DNA of 64,000 nucleotides from Anaeramoeba flamelloides (taxonomy: Eukaryota; Metamonada; Anaeramoebidae), in NCBI GenBank assembly GCA_027625915.1, contig JANTQA010000070.1, forward strand, positions 4,531,001-4,595,000, in the 5' to 3' direction. Each line of letters begins with the position of its first letter. Position 1 is the first letter of the stretch. A program made the position numbers and the translations under genes. Below, piece after piece: positions 1 to 12,519 of this stretch. The notes below the pieces were generated by a model. That model saw only the letters and a program-made list of their open reading frames with translations, did not search any database and was not told where the DNA came from.

Positions 1-241
1 ATAAAAAAGTTTCATATTTTGGGATTTATACTGAGCAAAATTAAAAGCAACTTCTCGTAATTATATTGGATTCGGGCGGTTTTCTGAATTCTTTTTTACT
101 GTGATGGGTTTTTTCTTTTAATATCAATCCCCAAATAGTACAAAATATTTAATTTTCAAAATTTATACAAAAAAATTATAAGGTTATATATATATGTATA
201 TATATATACCAATCAAAGACAAGAATTAATTTATTTTTTTT

Positions 242-2513
242 TTAATTTTGTTCCATTGAAATTCTTAAACTTTCTTGCATCATCAGATCTTCTAATTCTG
301 CTCTTTCTCTACGATTTAAATTATTTATATTAGTGTACATTTGTTGTATTCTTTCAATATTGGATAGATTCTCTTGCACTTGTAATTGTTGTTGCTCTTG
401 TTCTTGCTCAGATTCAGATTCAGAAATTGAAGATGAAGAGGAGGAATTGGAAATATCGGAAAGATCTGAATACGAGTATGAATTATTTGGTTTATTAAGG
501 CTTGATCTTCGTTGTCTTCTTAATTGTCTTTTGAAAAGCCTTTTTGTCCGTTTCTGTTTTTTTTCCTTCATCCTCATTTTCCGAAACTCTTTTTTATATA
601 AACCCCCCTTTTCTTCCTTTTCACGTATTTTTAACATTTCCTCTCGAATCTTTTTTGTTTGCTCTTCAAACATTTTTCGATCTTTTTCCATAGCTTTCAT
701 TTCCAATTTGGCCATTTCCTCATCATTTTCTTCATCATTTCCTGAAGTCCATAAAATTTGGGTTTCAGTATAAAATACTTTAAAAAATTTTTGTCTGCAA
801 AATGGGCACCTATAAAGGATATTTAATTAATTTAAAAAAAAAGAGGAACAAATAAAAAATTAACTATTTTAAGAATATTTTTCGATAAATTGTTAATTTA
901 ACCTTTTATTAAAAGGTTAAATTTTATTTCAAAAAGAATAATAATAATAATAATAATTTAAATTTCCCAATCCAATTCTTATTAAATCACAATTTTATCT
1001 TTTATTTTTCTGATTTTAATTTTTATCTTTTGAATTCAATAGATCTATCTACCGATCAATCTATCTATAGGTGTCATTCTGAAAACGATTGACGCATTTT
1101 GAAAAAAATTACTTTGGTCACAATTTTAAAAAATATCACTACCAATCAACTATTAAACCCACTAATAAATTTGTTGATGAATCAAAACAATGATAAAAAG
1201 TATAAATAAAAAAGAAAAAAAAAGTTTTTTTCAAGTTTCTTTTTTTGTTTTCAATAAATTGGTTTATCAATATGAAATGGACATGTTCAAAATAGTCTTG
1301 TGAAAATATGCATCACATTTGTCATACAATCAATGAAGTGCCCGCATTTTTTGTTAAAATATTATAAAAAATTAAACCACAAGGTCTTCTTAGATTATTG
1401 TGAGTCAAGATCTGCTGACAATTAATTTCATTTTCGTTCTTTTTTTGAAAAGTTGAATGAAACTTTTTGTACTTTGTATTTTGCAACTAACAGTAAAAAG
1501 AGAACAGTTTTAATCGCATATTTAAAAACTTTTTTCTCAACTCCTTTTTAAAATTACTTTAACAACCAACATTAAAGTACAAAAAAAAAGTGGATACTTT
1601 TATTTGATATTCTCTTTTTGTTTTTTTTATAGCGCTTTTCTTTTTGAAAGAAACGTCATAATAATCTTTGTGTAGAGTGGTATATGATGGATTTTTTGAA
1701 TACCATTTATTGAAAGAGAAAGTTTTAGCTTTGTTGGGCAAGGGTGTATTTGAAGAGTTTAAAAAGCTGATGAAATAATCACTGTTATTATTATTTCATT
1801 GCCAAGCAAAAAATTGATTTTATTTCAATTGAAGAAAGCATTCCAAATTCAAGAATTTTCTGAAATTAATAAAAATTTGGATTTTGCTCCAATGTGACTT
1901 GCAAAAAATTGATTTTGAAAGAGGTTCAATCAAAACCTATCCGACAAGAGTCAAGTCCAACAATAAAAGGATAAAAAGAAAATTACAAAAAAAAAATAAT
2001 TTTTTTGCAAAACAAAAGAATAAGAAAAAAAGTAAAACACAAAGAAATTTAAAAAAGATCGAAAATTACAGATCTTGTTCTTTTGAACATTTGTGTGGCC
2101 TAATTTGAAGGTAGCATTCTGTACATATTGGCTTTTTACAGCACATCGACATGTTCAAGATGGGGAAAACTATTGGAATCGTAATAAAAGAGAGGCAAAA
2201 GGGAAAGAAACATTAAGCTTTATTTGTTCCCCAAAGGAAAGTAAAGCGAACAAAGCAGTGCTTCGAAAGAAATAATTGGAAGAAAAAAAAAAATCAACAC
2301 ACAGTTATAACAAATTAAACATTCTTGAGTTGCAATCTTGGTTTTTTCATATTCAGGATCAAAGATTGGGCCTAATCGTTTTTTTTTTATTAAATTTTTC
2401 ACATATTCTCGCTCCCAATTAACTTCGGAATAGATTTCGTAAGTTGGAACAAAATATTTTTTACGGGACACGTTTAAGTATTCTAACAAAGAACGATATT
2501 TTTGAAGATCCAT
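242..2513 (-). CDS. Sip5/DA2-type RING E3 ubiquitin ligase, three exons
   Basis: Exons on the minus strand are 2513-2303, 2169-2070 and 809-242; the phases fit and give 292 aa. Splicing assembles a Sip5/DA2 RING: ECLICYN, then FFPILNMSMCC, KKPICTECYLQ, and CPFCRQKFF. The first exon ends inside the RING after its first two cysteines, and the last exon opens with the final CPFC pair. Upstream of the RING lies the family's K-K-R-L-G-P linker. Downstream are a Lys/Arg-rich coiled coil, an acidic Ser/Gln/Glu tract and a C-terminal UIM-like helix (LEDLMMQESLRISM), which this family also carries. Known members transfer ubiquitin (plant DA2) or bind Snf1 kinase (yeast Sip5). The start is the first Met of the open frame. 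Intron 1 is 133 bp and intron 2 is 1,260 bp. The family call is strong; the substrate is unknown. Confidence 0.85.
810..2069 (-). other. Long intron 2 of the RING ligase gene
   Basis: This 1,260-bp intron lies between GT at 2069-2068 and AG at 811-810 on the minus strand. It is AT-rich and contains ATA and A/T microsatellite runs. I see no recognisable coding exon in it, and no copy of the repeat families listed elsewhere. Confidence 0.7.
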
Positions 2514-2949
2514 TTGTTTTGAAAAAGTTTTGTAAAAAAAACAATAAATAAGAAAAAATGAGTGTTCGTTTTTTAGCTAATTAAGGAGATTCATCAATAT
2601 AAAACTAACCTTTTAGAAAGATTATCTGATCAATAGAAAATTGTCTGACTTTTCTCTATCTGTTATAAATCTTCCAAAAAATTTTCATTGAATTATAAGG
2701 AATTTTTCAACAAAATTTTTGCTCAAAAATTGACAACAATTTTAGCTTGGTTTGAAAAATATTCTTTACTGGTATGTGTTTAATAAATGGGAGATTTCAC
2801 TTTAATTTATTTTGTCTATATATTTTACAAAGAAGTTGGTTGATATTTGTGATATCTATTTGAAACAAAGGAAAATGAAGCTAAAATTGCCCGGCTTTTT
2901 TGAGAAAAAATTTGGTTCAAAAATTCATTGTTTAGGAATGAAAAAAATG

Positions 2950-3448
2950 CCTACCTGAAACCAAAAAAAAAATACATGACAAGGTTTTTAATTATTAACA
3001 TTAGGAAAATGGCTGTGTAATTTCTTATATTCACAATCCAAATCCACTTTTTTTAATAATCAAACTTTTAAAATTATAACTCACTCACTTATTAGAATGA
3101 TGATTAATGAAATTACACCTCTACAAAACACCATTCAATCAATCAAAAAACAAGAATAAAAATTAACATTTTCCAAACTCTATGATACTTCTTTAAAACT
3201 CAATTATTTCCAAAAAAAAAAGTTGATCTACTTTGCGTTTATTAAACAATTACTTGAGAATTCTCGAGACACCCTACTTTAATGAACTTTAGATGGGTTT
3301 ATTATTATGCTCGTAAAAAATTTGGTTATTTATAAAAAGGATTTGATTGGAAAAATTAGAAAGTACACAACAATTTTCATATTACTCACAATTAAAAATC
3401 TTGTCATGGATTATTTTTAGGTGCAGTATTTTTTTCCCTACCAGTATT
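2950..3448. mobile_element. Family A MITE, degraded copy (A1)
   Basis: Inverted ends read as left AGGTTTTTAATTATTAACAT and, on the right, the complement of a TTTTTAATTGTGAGTAAT-like stretch. The interior shares long stretches with 16459-16975 and 57353-57846, for example AATGATGATTAATGAAAT and CACCATTCAATCAATCAAAA. No open frame is present. The ends are less well kept than in the 57.4-kb copy. Confidence 0.75.
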
Positions 3449-3976
3449 TAAATAAATTTTTTTAGCAAGATTTGTTGAAGTTTTTGAAGAAAAGATCATT
3501 ATTTTCAAATGAATAGGAAGTATAAATAAAAGTAGAATATAAAATTTTGGAATGGACTGAATTTTTATTCATTGGGTATACAGAATCTTCTTGAAAAAAC
3601 AAAATAGAAGTTGACTGTATTGATTCAAAATTTTGACAACCAGAATAACTTGAGAATTTCTCTATTAATTATATATATATATATTTGATTATAATTGAAT
3701 TAATTAGCAATTAAGGTATTAGTTTTTGGAAGAGAATAAAATATTATTCCAATATTTGTATATAATTTTATTTTTTAAGTAATAAGTTGATCAATATGAA
3801 ATCTCATTTTGATTTTATAGTTTTTTCAAAAAGAATTGTTTGGAAATTAAATTTTTTCTTTTCATTTTACTAAGAAATTATATCCTTTGGGTTATAATAT
3901 TTCCTACACATTATAGTTAATATAAAAAACTAAAAATAAAATTAGATTTTAGGAAAGTGTCAGAGAGTACCTAAAT

Positions 3977-4042
3977 TTTCCAAAATTCAAAAGAATTCAG
4001 TAAAATAAAGATTTTTTTCAATTATTTTAACTTTTGGAAAAT
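3977..4042. repeat. D-type hairpin, single copy
   Basis: An imperfect palindrome running from TTTTCCAAAATTCAAAAG to its complement near CTTTTGGAAAA. It is flanked on the left by GAGAGTACCTAAA, which resembles the flank of the clathrin-intron copy (GGAGTGCCTATC). The same hairpin occurs at 53451-53519 and repeatedly at 61478-62400. Confidence 0.6.
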
Positions 4043-6800
4043 CTAATGGACAAAAGAATATAATTTTGTTGAATCACCTATCTTCAATATTAAAAAAAAA
4101 AAAAAAGATTTTTTGAAAAAAGATTTGTAAAAATATATATTTTGAATCAAAGTACAAATAGGTTTTAAGGTACCCAATTTTAATATGGAAAAAATGTCAA
4201 CTTCTGTGTTTATTATTAAGTTTTTTATTTCACTTTTTTGCTAATCTTCGTAAATTAGTATCTGGAATTAGTTAATTGTGAAAATATACATTGGGATATT
4301 TTTCTTGGTAGTTTTTGGGTTGAAAAGAAGAATTTACAGATTAACAATCCAAAAAAAAATTTGTTTTTTCATTTCAAAAATGTATTTGGAATCCTAATAT
4401 TTTTGAAAATTTTTTAATTTTTAAAAACAAAAAACTATCTGTTTTTTAAATTAAAAGGAAACCCATGATAGTTTTGGATTTTTTTTTTACCAGAATTCCC
4501 TTTTGTCAACAAAATAATTTTTATTTTAAAAAAAATTTCAACTTAAATGGAACACAATTCATAATGGACAAATTAAAAGTGAAAATGGGACGTAGTAAAA
4601 AAAAATCGGAGATTTATATTTTCAGATTTTCATTTAGGAGGGGTTTTGAATTCATTCTTTAAGGGGTATTTGCAAGAATTGGGATTATTCGTATTTTTGA
4701 AGAAATATTATAAATTTTAATTACAGTTGGGTTATATCCGTTATTTGTTCTGGTAGGATTATTCAATATGGGCCTTTCAAATTGGAGTGTAGTGGTTCTT
4801 TGGATGTAAACCCTATAAAGTCATGAACCAAGTAAGTTTCAATGAAGAACTTTTCTCTTAACATAGATCTGTAAAATATTAAAGAAAATGTTAAATAAAA
4901 GTTTTTTTTTTATGGAAATGTTAAATAAAATATTAAATATTAAATAAAATGTTAAAGAAATCCAAAATACTCCAAATTTTGAAAAGTTTAAATTTTCATT
5001 TTTCAAAAAAAATTGTTGTTTTTGAAGAATTCATATTTTTTTATATGTGAGAAAACAATTTTTTTGATATAAAAGAAATACTATCAAAAGATACGATATG
5101 GTTTTTAAGGTTTAGACCCTATTCTATCTACATATTAAAAAAAAAAAAGTATACTCCCATTGTAACTACCCATTGTTTTTGGTAGTAACCCATAAAATTA
5201 ATTTTGTAATTTGTGATTTAAGAGAAAATAAGAAAAGCTAAATTATTTTATTAAAGTATTATTTGATCAAAATTATTTAATCAACTGAATTATTTAACTT
5301 GATAAGAGTAAAAAATAAGGATCAAGCAATTAGATCTGATTTTTTTCAAAATTCTGATGAGAAAAACAAATAAACAGTCAATTGGCTTGTTTACCAAATT
5401 GTCAAGCCAAACTCTTTTTTTTAGTCTTGGTTGTGATTTTTGGTAATTATGATTACAAGATCTTCCTATGTTTCAAATAACCCTTTCTTATAAAAATTAT
5501 GTTACAAATCAAAAGTTGTGTTTCTACATTCTAGAAGATTTAAACATTAACTGTGAAAGAAATCTGGAGTATAATTATTGAGTATGGGGCTGATTTCTTG
5601 AAGTTCTATTACTGTTTTTTATCTAACAAATTGGAAACTAATTATCACTCCATCTCCAACTCATTCTTTTTTAATAAATTACCTTACAGACAAATAGATT
5701 TAAATTTGAATTGAGGTTCTATGTTTATTTGTTTGGTACTTTTTTAAACAATTTATTACGTCGATAAATGGGTGAACTAAGAATTAGATATAAAAGATTT
5801 TATGGGGAATTTAAAAAAAAGATAATGAGATAAGAACTTTAATCCCATTTGAATTTCAAATACCAGTCTTAAAAAAAAATTCTAAAAAGAAATAATAAGT
5901 AAATATGGTGCTGATTTCTTAAAGCTCTTTTGTTAAAAAAATAAATTCTAAAACATAAAGTATCATATCTTAAAATTTATCTTGAAACAATTAATAAATT
6001 TTTGAAAGAGTCTTCACAAACAAAAAAACAAAAGAACAAAAAAAGTCAGAAAAATTTTAACAAGGCCAATTCATAATTTAAAATTTACTTAAAATAGCAA
6101 TGTAATTATCTTCAAAATTGATTTGATTTTAGGTATACTACTGGGTAGTGACTTGGGTGTTCCATTGTAACAAGAAGAAAAAAAGAAAGGATTGTTTTAT
6201 ATGAAACATTAATTCTTGTAGTATGCCCACGCAATTATTTTGATCACCCTCTTATTAAAAAAAAAAAATTGGTTTAGAGTGCTTCAATTGTGAAAAAGTA
6301 GAAATTGTTCTGATCCAAAACTTCGTCTTGTTGAGAGTTAAAAAAAAAAAAGTTTGACCGAAAAAGCATTATTTGAGATAAACCATTTCCGAACAAAAAA
6401 TACAACAACCCCACGTAATACTTTATTCTTTTCTAGGGATAGGAGAATTTTTAAAAAGGAAACCCAAAAAATACAAAAAAAGAAAAGGTATTCAAATAAG
6501 TTAAAAATACTATCCGTTATATACTAAACACTTTAAATTTTTTTTCTTTCAAAAACCAAAAAGAAAGACCACCATTCATCAAATTAGAAAACACAAGTAC
6601 CAAAAGTAAAAATTCAAAACACAAAAGAAAAACAAAAAAATAAAAAATCCCAACAAAGAGAAAATCATTCACAAAAGGAAAAATAATGCATAAATTGGAA
6701 TAATTCCCGAACAATTAAAATAAAAAATTATAAAAAATCATAACAAATTAACATTTTTTCAAACAATTGTAAATTATTTTTTTTGTTAATTTAGATAATT

Positions 6801-9800
6801 ATGGGTATTGGTGGACTTCTTCCAGTTTTAAATTCAATTTCAAAAAGAATTCATTTAAGCAAATTTAAAGGCAAAAAAATTGCAATTGATGGCTATGTCA
6901 TTCTTCACAGGGGATCTGGCAATTGTAGTCGTCAACTTGTTTTAGAAGAGCCTGCACCAGCGTAAAAAATTTCCAGCAAATTTCTTTTATTTTCTTTTTA
7001 AGACAAAACACAAGATCTTGTTTTTGTAAACCACCAACTGAACTCTCTGACTAAAAAAAATAAAACTCTCTTTTACTTTTTCAAATAATAAAAATAACAA
7101 AAAAAAAAATTTTCTCAAACTCCAAATTAAATCCCTTATTCGACCCGTTGTTCATTTAAACCAATCCCCAACCTTTGTTTCTTGAACAAAATTAAAACCG
7201 ATCACAACAACAAAATTAAAACCAAAACCAAAACCAAAACACAATCAAACAAAAATTCCACGGACACTTCTTAGTTTGATAACTTATTGTATGAATTTCA
7301 TTTCACAACTGCAAAAATATGGGATCATCCCAATTGTGGTCTTTGATGGATCCGATCTTTCGATCAAATCCAACACAAACGAAAAACGAAAAAAACAAAG
7401 AAAAAAGTACAAAGAAGAAGCCTTAGCTTTCTTACAGCGAGGGGACTTTGAGAAGGCTAAAAAAAAATTCCGAGGAGCTGTTGAAATTACGTTTGAGATA
7501 GCACAGGGCTTCGTTTTGGCCTTAAAGGAGAAAGGCATTGAAACCATTGTTGCACCATACGAAGCCGATCCGCAATTGGCATATTTGTCTCGAATTGGCT
7601 ATTGTGATGGCGTTTATAGTGTCGACTCTGATTTGGTTGTCTTTGGCTCAAGGGTGTTTTTGCACCGTTACGATGCGTCTTCAGGCTTTGTTGAGCAAAT
7701 TCTGTATGAAGACATCTGGAAAGTTGGTGGCTTAGAAACAAAAGAGAAAACAAACAACCAAACCGAGAAGAACAATTCCACTTACAGTTACAAGAATCGA
7801 AGATCAAATTCAAGATCAAGATCAAGAAGAAACACATCCGCCGGGTATGACTTTCGCGATTGGGATTATTACAAATTTGTTCAAATGTGCATCCTAAGTG
7901 GCTGCGATTATTTAGATTCCATAAAGGGGATCGGGCTGAAAAAGGCCTACACATTATTGACAAAATATGAGACAATTGAAAAAGTGTTTCAAATGTTAAG
8001 ATATGATCCCAAGCTCAATGTACCTTTTAATTATGAACACAATTTTAAAAAAAGCTTTTTAACATTTTTACATCAAATTGTATATGATCCGATCCAAGAA
8101 AAACACGTACATTTCCGCAAATATGACGAGTCACTAACACTGGACGAAAATGTTGGTCAAAACCAACAAAATTATGAATATTTGGGAAAAATCATCAAGC
8201 CCGAAATTGCCAAGGGGATTGCAAACGGGATTTTGAACCCTTCCACCTTTGTTCGTTTTGATCTCGAGAAAATATATCGGCTAATGGGATCGTATGGCAC
8301 GGAATTAAAAAAAAAATATAATAAGAATAATAAGGGTATTAACCAGAATAGTTACAATAACAATAATAAAAAGCAACACAATTATGCTAATAATTATCAA
8401 CAAGATCAAAAAATTTCTAATTTTTTTACCATTTTAGATCCGCAAGAAGAAATTAAAAAAACAAATAATTTTTCACAAATGAAAAATAATATTAGAAATG
8501 ATAATAATAATAATAGTGATAATGATAATGATGATGATTACAATGACAATAATGTTAAAATTAAAAAAATAAATAATTTTGTTTCAATCAATAACCAAAA
8601 AAAAAAAAAATTATTTATGTTAGCCCATATTTTAACAATGACACCCAAAACAATTCAAATGAAAATTTCTCATTTTTTGATATAGGAAATGAAGAACCAA
8701 AAATAAAAAAAATTGATTTTAATTCGTTTATAAATAAACACAAACAAAATGAAAACACAAACAAAAACGAGCAAGGTGATATAAATAATAATAACAATAA
8801 TAAAGAATTTGAAAATGAAAATTTAAATATCAAGCAGAAAAAAATTAAAAATTATAAGAATTTTTCTCCAAAAAAATCTGATTTTAATTTTTTAAATAAT
8901 ATTGAAAAAAGATTTTCATCAATGAAACCAACCCAAAAAAATTCTTTTTTAAATAATTCAATTGGCTTAGATAATAAAAATAAACAAAAAAAGATTAAAA
9001 AAATCTCCTCCCCATTAATTAAAAAAAAAAAAAAAAAATTAACAACCTTTTCAAAATTTACTACACCTGTTACATCACCTTATTTATCTCGTTCACACTC
9101 ATATTCACAACCATCATCAAAAATGAAACCGTCATCCAGATCTTCTCCCACCCCCACCCCCACCCCCCTTTCTTCCATTTCATCTTCCCCATCCTCTTCT
9201 AATATTCCCAATTCTTCATTATCTGCACCGACTAGTTTGAAATCTAAAAAAAAATCAAGAATAATACAATCAAACATTATTTTCCCCAATTTAAAACAAA
9301 ATTTATTTGAAACAAAGAATAATTATAACAACAACAATAACAATAACAACAAAAACAAAAACAACAAAGAAATCGCAAAATCAAAGAATTTAAAATCAAG
9401 ATTTGCTTCCATCAATAAAAAAAAATCAGCAGATAAATTTTTTTTACAAAACGATCAAAATAAAATTTTTGCTAAAAAGAAACCAAATAACAATATTTTG
9501 AAAAATAACAATTTTAATACTCCAATTACCAATACAAAAAAAAAGGCAAGAAGACTAAACACCGGTAACAGCTTTGAAACAAAATTTAATTCACCCCAAT
9601 TAATTCTCAGAAATGAACCAAACAAAAAATTTTCATTGTCTTTCCAGAATACTAACCAAATTAATCAAAATGATAACAATGAAGAAAATCTTTTTAATCG
9701 ATCACCTTCAAACAATAATTTGCCTCAAAAAAATAAAAAATTCTCAAATAATGGATTATCGAAAAATAGTCATTTAACCACAACGACAGAAAGGAAAAGA

Positions 9801-9863
9801 AAATCTTTTAGCGGGTTGGATTTTTTAAAACAATTTGAATTTAATCCACAAAAAGACAACTAA
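6801..9863 (+). CDS. EXO1: Exonuclease 1 (Rad2/XPG family), one intron, frame break in an A14 run
   Basis: Exon 1 is 6801-6961 (MGIGGLLPVLNSISKRIH, the typical Rad2-family N terminus). A 313-bp intron (6962-7274) follows, and exon 2 starts at 7275 with matching phase. The XPG_N part includes IDGY and VFDG; the XPG_I part includes the acidic YEADPQ and SVDSDLVVFG; the helix-hairpin region includes CILSGCDYL...IKGIGLKKA. All metal-binding acids of the family are present. A Ser/Arg-rich insert precedes CILSGC. The C-terminal half is Asn/Lys-rich and low complexity. The frame breaks in a 14-A run (8597-8610): frame 1 closes at 8685, while the -1 frame stays open from the run to 9863 with the same composition. 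Loss of one A, in nature or in assembly, explains this. The enzyme resects 5' ends in mismatch and break repair. Confidence 0.9.
6962..7274 (+). other. EXO1 intron
   Basis: A 313-bp GT-AG intron. Exon 1 ends with GC and exon 2 starts with T, which restores an Ala codon followed by LITYCMNF. It is AT-rich with a CCAAAA repeat near its end, and nothing else is recognised in it. Confidence 0.85.
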
Positions 9864-10401
9864 CCCTGCATTCTTTCTTTCACTTTCTTCTTGTTTATTT
9901 ATCAAGAAAGGAATCATTCATTTTTTTTTTTTTTTTTTTTATTTTTTATTAATGATCTATTCAGCAATTGATTAAATCTGAGAATAAATAAATCTTAATC
10001 AAGTCAATAGTTTAATATATATTTTTTAAATTTAATAATATTTTTTGATCTAATCATATTATAATAAAATGAGACTAAAATTTAGATTTTCTTCAAAAAA
10101 TTCAGATAAACATTTTATATGTATACCAAACCTTCCACACCCCCATTTTTTCCCTGGACTGAATCCCCTTTTTTTTTATTGGGAAGAAGAGCTATAAAGG
10201 AAAAAGATCAAGTGGTTACTTACTAAGAATGAGACCGAAACACGCAAGTATTTGAAAATTGAAAAAAAAAAACCCAAAATTAAATGAAAAAAATACTAAT
10301 CTTTTGAAGAGAATTAGAATAAAACGAAAAAAGAAATGAAAATAATTACAGAACACCACAACCAAAGGAACATTCATAAACATTTTTCAAATTAAAAATA
10401 A

Positions 10402-11521
10402 TTAATGGAGTAGTCATTTTTGAAAATAAAATGAAATCTTGTCAAGATCTGAAATAATTATTTTTTGGAATTTTTGTTTTGACTTATGAAATGGATGAGT
10501 TAACCTCATTTAAACAATTTATAGATTTGAGTCTCTTTTTTGAAATTCAAAATTTGCATCTTTCCAATATAAAACCAAAAAAAGTAACCTATTATTTTGT
10601 TTAAGAATTAAGTTAATTCTTGGAAATGGGTAAACATATTTTTCGTTTTATGTTGGAAAGTATTGATTTCGAAAGCAAATTTTTTATTTGGTTTCAATTT
10701 CTTTGATTTATATTTCAATTCAAATCTTAGCCATTAAAACTATTCGTGGTTTAGGTGATTTAATAATTGAATATTCGGTAGAAGATTGACTACAGTTTAT
10801 CAATTAAATTGAGATCTATTCTGCAAAAAAAGTTTTTTCTTTAATGTTTTGAAAAAGTTGTTTTCTGGTTTTCAGAATTTTCAAAAAATAAAAAAAAAAT
10901 TGGTAAAAATTTTTTTAACAAATTGTTTGTTCTTATTCACAAAAATCCTTATTACAATTTAAATCATTTTTGGCAAAAAAAAAATGATTTTGAATTTTGA
11001 GGATTAAATTAATTAATTCCCAAATATCTTGAAGAAAATTTTATTTTGAAAAATCGAATTTCATCTTAAAACAAAAACAAAATTTCTCAGTAAAACTTTT
11101 AAATGACCACAAAACTTTGATTATTATAACTACTATAATTTAAAAAATACAATTATTTTTTAATCTGTTAAATATATCAATTTTTTTGGTTAACCAAAAG
11201 TTTTATCTCAAAAAAGAACAAAAATCTTTATATTAATATTACTGGTAACAAAGAAATGTTATAGTATAATAATGATCAAAATGACAATAAACGGGGTAAA
11301 AACTTGTTAAATTGTGAGAAATGAAATGAATTTAATAGTTTTCTTTTTCAGAAAAAATGGAAAAAAAAAATTGATCTCACTAAACTAATTTTCTTTTATG
11401 GCTTTCTTTGATCGATCAGAATTTTTTGACACATGGGATCTACAAAATACGAAAGTAGAGAATACCACCAATAACATATTTTAAATTTTTGCCTTGTTGT
11501 CGTAGAAGACTAGTCCCTTAA
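10402..11521 (+). mobile_element. Family K non-autonomous DNA transposon (K1), TTAA target
   Basis: This 1,120-bp segment is bounded by TTAA at 10402-10405 and 11518-11521, and it interrupts C1. The ends are TGGAGTAGTC on the left and GACTAGTCCC on the right, an inverted repeat of about 10 bp. It aligns over most of its length with the reverse complement of 30915-32054, for example ATGAAATCTTGTC and AAGTATTGATTTCGAAA. No coding frame for a transposase was found. The TTAA duplication suggests piggyBac-type mobilisation (inference). Confidence 0.75.
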
Positions 11522-11755
11522 CCGAAAAAATCATGACTGTGATCTTTGGTGTTCTTAATTAAAAATTATATAGCATAGATTTTTTTTTTTTTTTTTTTGA
11601 TTTTTTACCAATTTCTTCTTATTAACCCTCTTTAAATTTCTTTCTATTTACTTTGTTATTTTCGTTTTTGTCTTTTTTTTAATTATACATAAAATTTTGA
11701 GTATATTTTTTCCTTGAATAACCATGAAATACAGGAATTAAATATTAGATTTAAG

Positions 11756-12519
11756 TTAAGGTATTATCGTCTACCGAGGATAATCCAATGATCAAAGTAT
11801 TTTGTTATGAAATGTTAACTTCATAAGCGCTACATTGTTCAAATACGTCTTTAAAATCGATTAGTCAGGTAGTACTATTTGTTGATCCGATAAATTAAAA
11901 ATGATCTATGTATTAGTAAAAAAAAACAACAATTTCAGAATAAAATCTATGCATTCCACTATAAATTTAAATATTGAATTATCAATATGAAGTCTCCAAA
12001 GTTGTAAAATATCTTTCTTAGATTTGTGGATGATTATCTATCTTAATAGCTAAAATTAATTTTTTTCCTAAAAAGTAAATAATTAACCATTAGATTATTT
12101 CAACCAATTATTTCTGATTTTTTTCAATATATTGATGTTACAATTAAATTTATAAAAGTAGGAAATAAAACTAAACAGTCTTTGGTTTTTTATATTGATC
12201 ATTATTAAGTTATTTTTTGAAATTCAAAAAATTATAAAAATAGTTATATTTAGAAAGTTCTTTATCTAAATTATTAAATACAAGGAAAACTATTCTTTTA
12301 AGTTTTAATTTTTTGATTTGGAAAAGGAATTGAAAAAAAAATTCCAAAATGAATTTTTTTTATTATTAATATTAATTAAAAATGCAAGAATTTATTGTGT
12401 AATAAGATTTATAATAGATTTTTTTAGAGATATTTGGACCATTGTACACTAATATTATTTACATCCAATTACAACATATTTTGATTATAGTAAAATTATT
12501 GGTGACACTAATACCTTAA
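11756..12519 (+). mobile_element. Family H non-autonomous DNA transposon (H1), TTAA target
   Basis: TTAA at 11756-11759 and 12516-12519 bounds an element with ends GGTATTATCGTC and GACACTAATACC. The second copy (54923-55686) has the same 764-bp length and shares interior stretches such as AAATGATCTATGTATTAGTA versus its inverted counterpart. It sits inside the LINE-like tail of C1. No open frame of interest. Confidence 0.75.

Larger units (their letters stand above)
2514..6800. other. Intergenic region between RING ligase and EXO1
   Basis: About 4.3 kb of very AT-rich DNA. It holds a family A element (2950-3448) and a single hairpin of the D type (3977-4042). The small open frames at 4465-4662 and 6517-6714 have no recognisable motif and look like chance frames. 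The two genes are divergently transcribed, so both promoters should lie here, but I could not point to a specific element. Confidence 0.6.

Noticed and set aside
333-773. Cys/Ser-rich forward frame opposite the RING ligase
   Set aside because: It is the complement of the Sip5-like exon, whose spliced protein matches a known family.
7487-7975. Reverse frame within EXO1
   Set aside because: It is a shadow of the conserved nuclease domain on the plus strand.
9150-9172. C-rich CCCACCCCCACCCCC as a structural or regulatory element
   Set aside because: It lies within the EXO1 C-terminal coding region and encodes a Thr-Pro repeat, so coding explains it.
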